NCBI GenBank assembly: GCA_964640525.1
Contig: CAZXGS010000008.1
Location: 17,283-81,282 of the forward strand
DNA: 64,000 nt
Direction of reading: 5' to 3'
From: SZAS-103 sp964640525
GTDB lineage: Bacteria; Pseudomonadota; Gammaproteobacteria; Xanthomonadales; Xanthomonadaceae
Position numbers and translations under genes: made by a program. This document shows positions 25,325 to 33,038 of this stretch, piece after piece; the stretch's first letter is position 1; each line of letters starts with the position of its first letter. The notes beneath the pieces were generated by a model, which was given only the letters and a program-made list of their open reading frames with translations, made no database searches and was not told the DNA's origin.

Positions 25325-27475
25325 TCAAACCCTCTGCGCGTCCTGCACCACCGTCAGCCTGCGGATCCGCGAGATCACCTCGGCCAGGTGGCGCGCCGAC
25401 TTGACCTCGATCACGAAGTGCATCACCGAGGCGCTGATGTCGCGTTCCTGGTACTCGACGCTCTCGATGTTGGACTTCGCCTCGGCCACTGCGGCGGCCA
25501 CCTGCGCCAGCACGCCGGGCTTGTTGACCACCTCGATGCGCAGCTCCGCCAGGTAGTCGCCCTCGACATTGCGATCCCAACTGATGGCAAGGCATCGGTC
25601 GGGCAACTTGCGGTATTCCGGGACGTTGGGGCACTCCAGCCGGTGCACCACCACGCCTTTGCCGGCGCTCAGATAGCCCATGATCGGATCCCCCGGGATC
25701 GGCCGGCAGCAGGCGGCGAAGCTCAGGATCCCGCGCTCGGCGCCGGAGATCTGGATGTCGTCCGCGCTGGCCGGCCGCGCGTTCTCGTGCGCCGCCCGCC
25801 GTGCCAGCACGTGCGCGACTTGCGAGGGCATGCGGTTGCCCATGGCGATGTCCGACAACAGCTCCTCCAGGCGCTTGTAGCGGTTGTCGGCCAGGTACTT
25901 GTCCAGGCCCGCCTGCGGCACGGCGTCGAGCGAGGTGCCCTGGGCTTCGAGCGCGCGTTCCAGGATGCGATGGCCCAGATCCACCGCATCCTCGTGCTCG
26001 AGGTGCTTGAGGTGGTGGCGGATCGCGGTGCGCGCCTTGCTGGACACCACGAAATCCAGCCAGTTGGTGCGCGGGCTGGCCGACTTGGCGGTGATCACCT
26101 CCACCCGCTGCCCGCTGGCCAGCTTGGTGCGCAGCGGTACCAGCTTCTTGTCCACTCGCGCCGCCACCGCGTGGTTGCCCACGTCGGTGTGCACCGCGTA
26201 GGCGAAGTCCAGGGCGGTCGAATTGCGCGGCAAGGACATGATCGCGCCCTTTGGCGTGAACAGGTACACCTCGTCGGGGAACAGATCCACCTTGACGTGC
26301 TCCAGGAACTCCAGCGAGGAGCTTGCGTACTGCTGCGACTCCAGCAGGCCACGCAACCAGTCGTGCGCGCGGGTCTGCGCGCTGCTCGGGCTGCCGCCGT
26401 GCTTGTACACCCAGTGCGCGGCAATCCCGCGCTCGGCGATCAGGTCCATGTCCTCGGTGCGGATCTGCACCTCCAGCGGCGAACCGTGCGGCCCGAACAG
26501 GACCGTATGCAGCGACTGGTAACCGTTCACCTTGGGAATGGCGATGAAATCGCGAAAGCGCCCGTCGAGCGGCTTGTACAGCCCGTGCACCGCGCCCAGC
26601 GCCTGATAGCACTGGCTCACCGTCTGCACCACCACGCGAAAGCCGAACACGTCCATCACCTGCGCGAACGATTTGCTCTCGCTGCGCATCTTGTTGTAGA
26701 TGCTGTAGGGCGTCTTGACACGGCCGACCAGGCGGAATGGCAATCCCTCGCCCGCCAGGCGCTCGGCCAGGCGCATCTCGATCGCGCCCATCGCCTCGCG
26801 CCGCGCCAGCGGCTGGCTGCGGATGCGGCGCGCGATGGTGGCGTGGCGATGCGGATACAGGGTGCGAAAACCCAGATCCTGCAATTCGCTGCGGATGCGG
26901 TTCATGCCCAGGCGCTGGGCGATCGGCGCGTAGATGTCCAGCGTCTCGCGGGCGATGCGCTTCTGGCTGGCCGATACCATCGCTTCGAGCGTGCGCATGT
27001 TGTGCAAACGGTCGGCGAGCTTGATCAGGATCACCCGCAGGTCGCGCGACATCGCCAGCAGCATCTTGCGGAAACTCTCCGCATCGGCCTCCTGGCGATC
27101 ACGGAACTTGAGTCGATCGAGCTTGGTGACCCCCTCCACCAGTTCGGCCACGGCCTCGCCGAAACCTTCGGCGAGCACGTCCCGCTGCAGCGGGGTGTCC
27201 TCCAGCGCGTCATGCAGGATGGCCGCGCACAACGCCTCCACGTCCATGCGCAGGTCGGCGAGGATCGAGGCTACGGCGACGGGGTGGGTGATGTAGGGCT
27301 CGCCGCTGCGACGGGTCTGCCCGGCATGCGCCGATGCACCCAGCAAATAGGCGCGGCGGACGGTCGCGACCTGGTCGGGCGGCAGGTAATCACGCAACTT
27401 CGCTTCCAGCGCAGCCACGTCATCGGGCACCGTGACCGGCCCGTCCGACGTGAATTGCGTGCGTTGCTCGTCCAT
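25325..27475 (-). CDS. spoT: Bifunctional (p)ppGpp synthase/hydrolase SpoT
   Basis: Stringent-response enzyme of 716 residues. The N-terminal HD hydrolase domain is intact (H50, H64 in YITHP, H88-D89, and ED at 92-93). The synthetase domain has RVKTPYSIYNKM and GYQSLHT. A TGS domain (VYLFTPKGAIMSLP), a helical domain, a zinc-finger-like domain with AACCRPIPGDPIMGYLS and a C-terminal ACT domain follow. Both activities are therefore expected, as in SpoT. The ATG at 27475 (MDEQRTQF) is preferred over upstream non-ATG starts. It lies 140 bp after rpoZ on the same strand, the conserved rpoZ-spoT pair. Confidence 0.97.
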   Translation of the reverse strand: MDEQRTQFTSDGPVTVPDDVAALEAKLRDYLPPDQVATVRRAYLLGASAHAGQTRRSGEPYITHPVAVASILADLRMDVEALCAAILHDALEDTPLQRDVLAEGFGEAVAELVEGVTKLDRLKFRDRQEADAESFRKMLLAMSRDLRVILIKLADRLHNMRTLEAMVSASQKRIARETLDIYAPIAQRLGMNRIRSELQDLGFRTLYPHRHATIARRIRSQPLARREAMGAIEMRLAERLAGEGLPFRLVGRVKTPYSIYNKMRSESKSFAQVMDVFGFRVVVQTVSQCYQALGAVHGLYKPLDGRFRDFIAIPKVNGYQSLHTVLFGPHGSPLEVQIRTEDMDLIAERGIAAHWVYKHGGSPSSAQTRAHDWLRGLLESQQYASSSLEFLEHVKVDLFPDEVYLFTPKGAIMSLPRNSTALDFAYAVHTDVGNHAVAARVDKKLVPLRTKLASGQRVEVITAKSASPRTNWLDFVVSSKARTAIRHHLKHLEHEDAVDLGHRILERALEAQGTSLDAVPQAGLDKYLADNRYKRLEELLSDIAMGNRMPSQVAHVLARRAAHENARPASADDIQISGAERGILSFAACCRPIPGDPIMGYLSAGKGVVVHRLECPNVPEYRKLPDRCLAISWDRNVEGDYLAELRIEVVNKPGVLAQVAAAVAEAKSNIESVEYQERDISASVMHFVIEVKSARHLAEVISRIRRLTVVQDAQRV

Positions 27476-27615
27476 GACCCGAGCGTAACCGGGCCGACCG
27501 GGCGCGGCAATGCGTCCGATTGCCTGCACCGCGGAGGTTGCCCTCGCGTCAAGGCGACGGGGCGATCACGCAGGCGTCATCGAGGGATGCCGCCTGGCGC
27601 GGTAAACCGGGACGA

Positions 27616-27915
27616 TCAGTCGTCGCCGCCCTTGGACATGTCGTCGTCGACGACTTCCGCCGCAGCCCACTCCAGCGCCTCGCGCTCGCGGCGTTCCCGC
27701 TCGCTGCGATCGACCTGATCGATCGTGGCCTGGTCGATGCGGCGCGCGGCGATCTCGCGCAACGCCAGCACGGTCGGCTTGTCGCCGTGCTCGGTGCCGT
27801 CGAGCACCGAAGGCACCCCGCGCGCCAGCTGGCGGGCGCGCTTGGACGCCATCACCACCAGTTCGAAACGGTTGTCCACCACTTCCAGGCAATCTTCGAC
27901 GGTCACGCGGGCCAT
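27616..27915 (-). CDS. rpoZ: RNA polymerase omega subunit
   Basis: A 99-residue omega subunit that assists folding and binding of beta-prime and contributes to a ppGpp site. Typical segments are MARVTVEDCLEVVDNRFELV (1-20), MASKRARQL and KPTVLALREIAAR. The acidic tail ends DDDMSKGGDD. The ATG at 27915 is unambiguous. It precedes spoT. Upstream there is no gmk in this window; an OmpA gene on the same strand follows instead, separated by a terminator and a promoter. Confidence 0.97.
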   Translation of the reverse strand: MARVTVEDCLEVVDNRFELVVMASKRARQLARGVPSVLDGTEHGDKPTVLALREIAARRIDQATIDQVDRSERERREREALEWAAAEVVDDDMSKGGDD

Positions 27916-27969
27916 GCTTGCTCCAGATCAGATACCGGACAGATGCCCGGGTTCGCGAGTGAACTGTGC

Positions 27970-27998
27970 ATTTTAGGGGTCGGCACGACGCACCGCAA
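27970..27998 (-). promoter_or_regulatory. Candidate promoter of rpoZ-spoT
   Basis: On the minus strand TTGCGG and TAAAAT are spaced by 17 bp, giving a leader of about 50 nt to the rpoZ ATG. Both hexamers are identical to those proposed for rpmE2. Confidence 0.55.
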
Positions 27999-28077
27999 CC
28001 TCAGCATCACGCAACCGCGCCATTCGACACCTGTCGACAACAGACGCGCCAGGCCATCCGAGCCACGCAGGACACCT

Positions 28078-28109
28078 AAAAAGCAAGCCCGGCGCGAGGC
28101 CGGGCTTGC
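28078..28109 (-). terminator. Rho-independent terminator after ompA
   Basis: On the minus strand GCAAGCCCGGC and GCCGGGCTTGC form an 11-bp perfect stem with a 5-nt loop, followed directly by TTTTT. It lies 23 bp after the OmpA stop. Confidence 0.9.
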
Positions 28110-28131
28110 ATGCACTGCATGACGCGCTGGA

Positions 28132-29223
28132 TCAGTTCTGCACGTTCAACTCGGTACGGCGGTTCTGCGCGCGACCGGCCGGGTTGTCCGAACCGTCAGG
28201 GTTGGTGTTCGGCGCAATCGGGTGGCTCTCGCCGTAACCGTGCGGTCCCACCAAGCGACCGGCATCGATGCCATTCTTCACCAGGAAGTCGTACACGATC
28301 TTGGCGCGACGCTCGGAGAGCTTCATGTTGTAGGCATCCGAACCGATCGAGTCGGTGTGGCCGGCAACCTCCACGCGCAACTGCGGGTACTTGTTCAGCA
28401 CCGCGACGGCCTCGTTCAGGATCGCCACCGCATCCGGGCGCAGCTTGGACTTGTCGAAGTCGAAGTTCACGCCACGCAGGTCGATGGTCACCGGAACCGG
28501 GCAGCCGTCCGGACCCACGGCCGTACCAGCCGCGGTGTTCGGGCACTTGTCGTTGCAGTCGTTGACGCCGTCACCGTCGGAATCCTTGTCCGCGCAGGTG
28601 ACCACCGGCGCCGGCGCCGGGGCCGGCTCGACGGGCTTCATCGGCTCCGGACCCAGGGCCACGGTCACGCCGACCGAGGCCAGCAGATCGACGAAGTGGC
28701 CGGTCGTTGGCGCCTGCACCGAATTGTTGAACCCGTCATAACGGGCGCCAACCTCGGTACGGATGCCGTAACGGCCGTAATTGGCCTGCAGGCCGACGCC
28801 GAACACCGCCGCCAGGTTGTCCTCGGAATTGTGGAAGGGCAGACCGCCGAACCAGTAACCTTCGCGGTTGTGCTGCCAGCCCAGGCCGAAGCGCACGTAT
28901 GGATTCCAGTCACGCCCCTCCTTGCGGAAGTGGTACAGGGCATCCAGCGACACGCCATACTGCTGCCAGTGCAGGCCGCTGTCGGGATTGTTCTCGCGCG
29001 CGCTCTGGCTGTTGAAGTTCAGTTCCAGCGCCCAATTGGGCGACAACGGCTTGCCGACACCGATCATGCCGAACGGCGCGTTGTAGTTCTGGCGCGCATT
29101 GTCCTGGTAGTTGTAGCCGAACGATCCGTCGATGTACCAGCGATCGTCGTAGCTCTGCGCAGCCGCGGTCTGCACCAGGCCGATCGCACCAAACAGGGCC
29201 AGGCAAAGAATCTTCTTCTTCAT
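28132..29223 (-). CDS. OmpA-family outer-membrane protein
   Basis: A 363-residue abundant-type outer-membrane protein. A signal peptide (1-22, ending AAAQS) is followed by an N-terminal beta-barrel (about 25-185). A Pro/Ala hinge PVEPAPAPAPVV comes next, then a thrombospondin type-3-like calcium loop DSDGDGVNDCNDKCPNT. The C-terminal OmpA peptidoglycan-binding domain carries NFDFDKSKLRPDA and HTDSIGSDAYNMKLSERRA. The ATG at 29223 has GAGGAG 6 nt upstream, a strong ribosome site. A strong terminator follows the gene. It is a single-gene unit between prpD and rpoZ. Confidence 0.95.
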   Translation of the reverse strand: MKKKILCLALFGAIGLVQTAAAQSYDDRWYIDGSFGYNYQDNARQNYNAPFGMIGVGKPLSPNWALELNFNSQSARENNPDSGLHWQQYGVSLDALYHFRKEGRDWNPYVRFGLGWQHNREGYWFGGLPFHNSEDNLAAVFGVGLQANYGRYGIRTEVGARYDGFNNSVQAPTTGHFVDLLASVGVTVALGPEPMKPVEPAPAPAPVVTCADKDSDGDGVNDCNDKCPNTAAGTAVGPDGCPVPVTIDLRGVNFDFDKSKLRPDAVAILNEAVAVLNKYPQLRVEVAGHTDSIGSDAYNMKLSERRAKIVYDFLVKNGIDAGRLVGPHGYGESHPIAPNTNPDGSDNPAGRAQNRRTELNVQN

Positions 29224-29376
29224 TTGAATCTCCTCACGGTTTGATGACGACCTTGCGAAACCAATCCAATCCGAAACGGGGCCAGTCCATTGCACTCGGG
29301 AAAGCAGCCGCGATCCCCCGCAAACCGCCTTGTTAACGAGAGACTAACAAGTTCCCGCGATCCGCGCAAGCAGTGT

Positions 29377-30828
29377 CTATTCGGTCACGAATTCGTTCAG
29401 CAAGCGTTGGATCGGGGTCGCATCCAGGGCCGCCGGATCCCTCGCCAGGGCCAGGATGTCATCGACCTTCGCCGCCGGCAGGTGGCCGCGCAGCGCCGCC
29501 TCGAACTTGGCCAGCAACACCGGGATACCCTCGACGCGGCGCTTGCGGTGGCCGATCGGATAGTCGATCGACACCTGCTCGGTCGAACTGCCGTCCGCGA
29601 AGAACACCTGCACCGAATTGCCGATGTAGCGCTTGCCCGGGTCGAAATAATCCTTGGTGAACTGCGGATTCTCCTCCACCGCCATCTTCGCGCGCAGCGC
29701 ATCGATGCGCGGGTCGGCGGCCACCGCATCGGTGTAGTCGTCCGCGCTCAGGCGTCCGAAGATCAACGGCACCGCCACCATGTACTGGATGCAATGGTCG
29801 CGGTCGGCATAGTTGGCCAGCGGGCCGGTCTTGTCGATGATGCGCACGCCGGCTTCCTGGGTGCGGATCACGACCCTTTCGATTTCCGCGATCCGATCCT
29901 TGACCTGCGGGTGCAGCGCCATTGCGCACTCCACCGCGGTCTGGGCGTGGAACTCGGCCGGGAAGCTGATCTTGAACAGCACGTTCTCCATCACGTAGCT
30001 GCCGAACGGACGTTCGAACCGGAACGGCTGGCCCTTGAAGGCGACGTCGTAATAGCCCCACGTCGTTGCGCTCAGCGCGCTCGGATAGCCCACCTCGCCC
30101 TTGACCGCGTTCAGCGCAAGGGTCACCGCACGCCGGCAGGCGTCGCCGGCGGCCCAGCTCTTGCGCGGGCCGGTGTTGGGCGCGTGGCGGTAGGTGCGCA
30201 GCGCGCCGTTGTCGATCCAGCTGTGCGACACCGCGTTGACGATCTGCTCGTGACTGCCGCCGAGCATCGCCGTGGTCACCGCGGTGGACGCCAGCCGGAC
30301 CAGGATCACGTGGTCGATGCCGACCCGGTTGAAGCTGTTCTGCAGCGCGTAGCAGCCCTGGATCTCGTGCGCCTTGATCGCCCAGCCGAGCACGTCGCGC
30401 ACGGTGATCGGCTTGCCACCATCACGCTCGGCCTTGCGCGAGAGGTAATCAGCCACCGCGAGAATGGCGCCGAGGTTGTCGGAGGGGTGGCCCCATTCGG
30501 CGGCCAGCCAGGTGTCGTTGAAGTCCAGCCAGCGCACCTGCACGCCGATGTTGTAGGCGGCCTGCACCGGATCGAGCTCGAAGCCGGTGCCGGGCACGCG
30601 CGCGCCGCCAGCCAGCGTCGCCCCCGGCACGATCGGGCCGAGATGGCGGACGCAGGCCGGATGCTTAATCGCCAGCATCGCGCAGGCCAGCGAGTCCAGC
30701 AGCATCCAGCGCGCGGTGTCGAAGGCTTCGGTGGAGTCGATGCGGTAGCCGGTGACGTAATCGGCGATGTCCACCATCGCCTGGTCGGGTTGGGGTCGAA
30801 CGGCTGAGCGAATGTCCGGCTGACTCAT
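29377..30828 (-). CDS. prpD: 2-methylcitrate dehydratase PrpD
   Basis: A 483-residue MmgE/PrpD-family enzyme. It dehydrates 2-methylcitrate to methylaconitate in propionate catabolism and needs no iron-sulfur cluster. Family segments seen include VRWLDFNDTWLAAEWGHPSD, the helical N-terminal half with SFNRVGIDHVILV, RKSWAAGDACRRAV and the C-terminal YPIGHRKRR. The ATG at 30828 is 69 bp after the prpF stop, so prpF-prpD look cotranscribed. Its presence beside AcnD and PrpF, which together replace PrpD in other species, is noteworthy. Confidence 0.95.
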   Translation of the reverse strand: MSQPDIRSAVRPQPDQAMVDIADYVTGYRIDSTEAFDTARWMLLDSLACAMLAIKHPACVRHLGPIVPGATLAGGARVPGTGFELDPVQAAYNIGVQVRWLDFNDTWLAAEWGHPSDNLGAILAVADYLSRKAERDGGKPITVRDVLGWAIKAHEIQGCYALQNSFNRVGIDHVILVRLASTAVTTAMLGGSHEQIVNAVSHSWIDNGALRTYRHAPNTGPRKSWAAGDACRRAVTLALNAVKGEVGYPSALSATTWGYYDVAFKGQPFRFERPFGSYVMENVLFKISFPAEFHAQTAVECAMALHPQVKDRIAEIERVVIRTQEAGVRIIDKTGPLANYADRDHCIQYMVAVPLIFGRLSADDYTDAVAADPRIDALRAKMAVEENPQFTKDYFDPGKRYIGNSVQVFFADGSSTEQVSIDYPIGHRKRRVEGIPVLLAKFEAALRGHLPAAKVDDILALARDPAALDATPIQRLLNEFVTE

Positions 30829-30897
30829 GGCCCCACTCCTGACGATTGCAGATGCCCGCGTGTCGCGGCCGGCAGGCGAATGCCGGATCGACCGCGG

Positions 30898-32112
30898 TCA
30901 GCTGCGTTCGATCGCCGACAACGCTTCCTCCGGTACCCTCACCATGCCTTCCATGAGGATGCGGGCACTGCGGCTCATGCTCGCGCGGACCACCTGCCAG
31001 GCGCCATCGACCTGGCGCGCCTGAGCGCCCACCCGCAAGGTCCCCGAGGGGTGGCCGAAGCGCACCGCCTCGCGCGCGCCGCCACCGGCAGCGCGGTTGA
31101 CCAAGGTTCCCGGTACCGCCGCGGCGGCGCCGATCGCCACCGCCGCGGTGCCCATCATGGCGTGGTGCAGCTTGCCCATCGACAGCGCGCGCACGTTCAG
31201 GTCGATGTCGGCGGCACGCACGTTCTTCCCGCTGGAGGCGACGTAGTCCGCAGCCGGGGCGAGGAAGGCGAGCTTCGGGGTGTGCTGGCGCTGGGCGATC
31301 TGAGCCAACTCGTCGATCAGACCCATCTTCAGCGCGCCGTGGGCGCGGATCGTCTCCAGCCGTGCCAGCGCCTTCGCATCCTCGTTGATCGCACCCTGCA
31401 GCTCGGTTCCGGCATAACCGAGCGCGGCGGCATCGACGAAAACGGTCGGGATGCCGGCATTGATCAGGGTCGCCTGCAGCACGCCCACGCCGGGTACGTC
31501 GAGTTCATCGACGAGGTGGCCAGTGGGGAACATGCCCTTGCCGGCAGCATCGCCGTCACCCTCCTCCGAAGGATCGAGAAATTCCAGAACGATCTCCGCG
31601 GCCGGAAAGGTCACGCCGTCGAGTTCGAAATCGCCGCTCTCCTGCACCTGTCCGTCGGTGATCGGCACATGGGCGAGGATGGTCTTGCCGATGTTGGCCT
31701 GCCAGATTCGCACGGTGCACACGCCATCGCGCAGGATGCGCGCCGGATCGATCAGCCCGGAGGCGATCGCGAACGGCCCGACCGCCGCCGACAGGTTGCC
31801 GCAGTTGCCCGACCAATCCACGAACGCCTTGTCGATGGCGACCTGGCCGAACAGGTAATCGACGTCGTGGTCGGCGCGCGAGCTGGGCGAGACGATCGCG
31901 GTCTTGCTGGTGCTGGAGGTCGCCCCGCCCATGCCGTCGGTCTGTTTGCCGTAGGGGTCGGGGCTGCCGATCACCCGCAGCAACAGGCTATCGCGCGCGG
32001 CGCCGGGAACCTGCGCCGCGGCCGGCAAGTCGGCCAAGCGGAAGAACACGCCCTTGCTGGTGCCGCCGCGCATGTAGGTGGCGGGGATGCGAAGTTGCGG
32101 GGGATGCGGCAT
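30898..32112 (-). CDS. prpF: 2-methylaconitate isomerase PrpF
   Basis: A 404-residue PrpF-family protein (two-domain diaminopimelate-epimerase-like fold). It converts trans- to cis-methylaconitate so that the product of AcnD can be used. Signatures are IPATYMRGGTSKGVFF near the N-terminus, GGATSSTSKTAIV, and DWSGNCGNLSAAVGPFAI with the conserved cysteine. SMGKLHHAMMGTAAVA lies in the C-terminal half. ATG 32112. It normally sits directly behind acnD. Here 785 bp with a parDE pair separate them. Confidence 0.95.
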   Translation of the reverse strand: MPHPPQLRIPATYMRGGTSKGVFFRLADLPAAAQVPGAARDSLLLRVIGSPDPYGKQTDGMGGATSSTSKTAIVSPSSRADHDVDYLFGQVAIDKAFVDWSGNCGNLSAAVGPFAIASGLIDPARILRDGVCTVRIWQANIGKTILAHVPITDGQVQESGDFELDGVTFPAAEIVLEFLDPSEEGDGDAAGKGMFPTGHLVDELDVPGVGVLQATLINAGIPTVFVDAAALGYAGTELQGAINEDAKALARLETIRAHGALKMGLIDELAQIAQRQHTPKLAFLAPAADYVASSGKNVRAADIDLNVRALSMGKLHHAMMGTAAVAIGAAAAVPGTLVNRAAGGGAREAVRFGHPSGTLRVGAQARQVDGAWQVVRASMSRSARILMEGMVRVPEEALSAIERS

Positions 32113-32310
32113 GGCGGGGATCGCTGGCGGGGATGGGCGAATTGTAACGACCCGCCGACGGCGCTTGCGAACGGGCGATGGCGGGCGACGTCGGGCTGGA
32201 TCGCTCGCGGATGCGCGCGAAGCCTTCGAGGCTCGGTTCGGATTTGGCTGCCGGCACTCAGTCGCGTTGCGGGCCGCAGTGGCCAGCGTTCATCCTTCCC
32301 CAATACGCGA

Positions 32311-32631
32311 TCAGCCCTGCTGCAACCATGCCGGAATGCCCCGGTGCGCGTGCAGGACTCGCCCGACCTCGACGTGCCGTGCGCGTTCCACGAAAAACAC
32401 CAGATACGGGAACCCCTTGACCGGCCAGCAGCGCAAGCCATCGAGATTGAGCTCGGCCGCGTACGGGGTCGATCCGGCCTTGGGGTAGCTACCGATGTGC
32501 CGCAACGCGCCCTGCACCGCGGCGACCCAGCGCTGGGCCAGTCCCGAACCACCCTCCTTCCGATACCAAGCGGTGGCCTGTCGCAGATCCTGACGGGCCT
32601 TGGCGCTGAGGGTGACGCGCGTTGGCGTCAC
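32311..32631 (-). CDS. parE: ParE/RelE-family toxin
   Basis: A 106-residue toxin of the ParE/RelE fold, with VTLSAKARQDLRQATAWYRK and the C-terminal LVFFVERARHVEVGRVLHAHR. ParE toxins poison gyrase; RelE relatives cut mRNA. The sequence fits ParE better (paired with ParD) but activity is not proved. The GTG at 32631 overlaps the antitoxin stop (GTGA), the standard order antitoxin-toxin. The pair sits between acnD and prpF, in the same direction. Confidence 0.88.
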   Translation of the reverse strand: MTPTRVTLSAKARQDLRQATAWYRKEGGSGLAQRWVAAVQGALRHIGSYPKAGSTPYAAELNLDGLRCWPVKGFPYLVFFVERARHVEVGRVLHAHRGIPAWLQQG

Positions 32632-32867
32632 GGCTCGGATCGGCCTTTAGCGACCTCGCGCAACTGTGCAAAAAACGTCGCGTCTGCTTCTTGGGCCGGC
32701 CCCGACCCAAACCCCTCCATCAGCAGCGCACGCACTTTCGCCACATCGCGCTGCTTGCGGATCAACTCGCGCAGGTACTCGCTGGTCGAGCCGTAGGCAT
32801 GTTCGGCGACCTGGGCATCGACGAACGCCTTCAGGTCGTCGGGCAAGGAGATGTTCATGGTGGCCAT
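32628..32867 (-). CDS. parD: ParD-like antitoxin
   Basis: A 79-residue ribbon-helix-helix protein. The N-terminal MATMNISLPDDLKAFVDAQV and YGSTSEYLRELIRKQ match ParD antitoxins, which bind their own promoter. The C-terminal part (GFGSGPAQEADATFFAQLR) would wrap the toxin. The ATG at 32867 or the internal ATG at 32858 are possible starts; the longer open frame upstream is Arg/Ala-rich shadow. It overlaps parE by 4 nt. Confidence 0.88.
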   Translation of the reverse strand: MATMNISLPDDLKAFVDAQVAEHAYGSTSEYLRELIRKQRDVAKVRALLMEGFGSGPAQEADATFFAQLREVAKGRSEP

Positions 32868-33038
32868 GGCGCGTTCCGATGGCAAGGATTGCCATCGAGT
32901 CTGCGCCCGGCAGGGTGCGGCCGCAAGCGGCATCCTGCGCCGGCCGCAGGCATCACCGCGGCGACCCGGCGCCGCACGAGGAAGCGTGTCGTTCCCGCCA
33001 CGGCCACCGCGCGCCAGGCCGCACCGTTCCGCCGCGCC

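Noticed and set aside
25067..27718. Long plus-strand frame opposite spoT
   Set aside because: High-GC antisense shadow (His/Arg/Gln-rich) with no family motif; spoT is intact on the other strand.
28132..29223. Calcium-dependent adhesin
   Set aside because: The single thrombospondin type-3-like loop is a common hinge in OmpA-family proteins; the OmpA C-domain decides the call.
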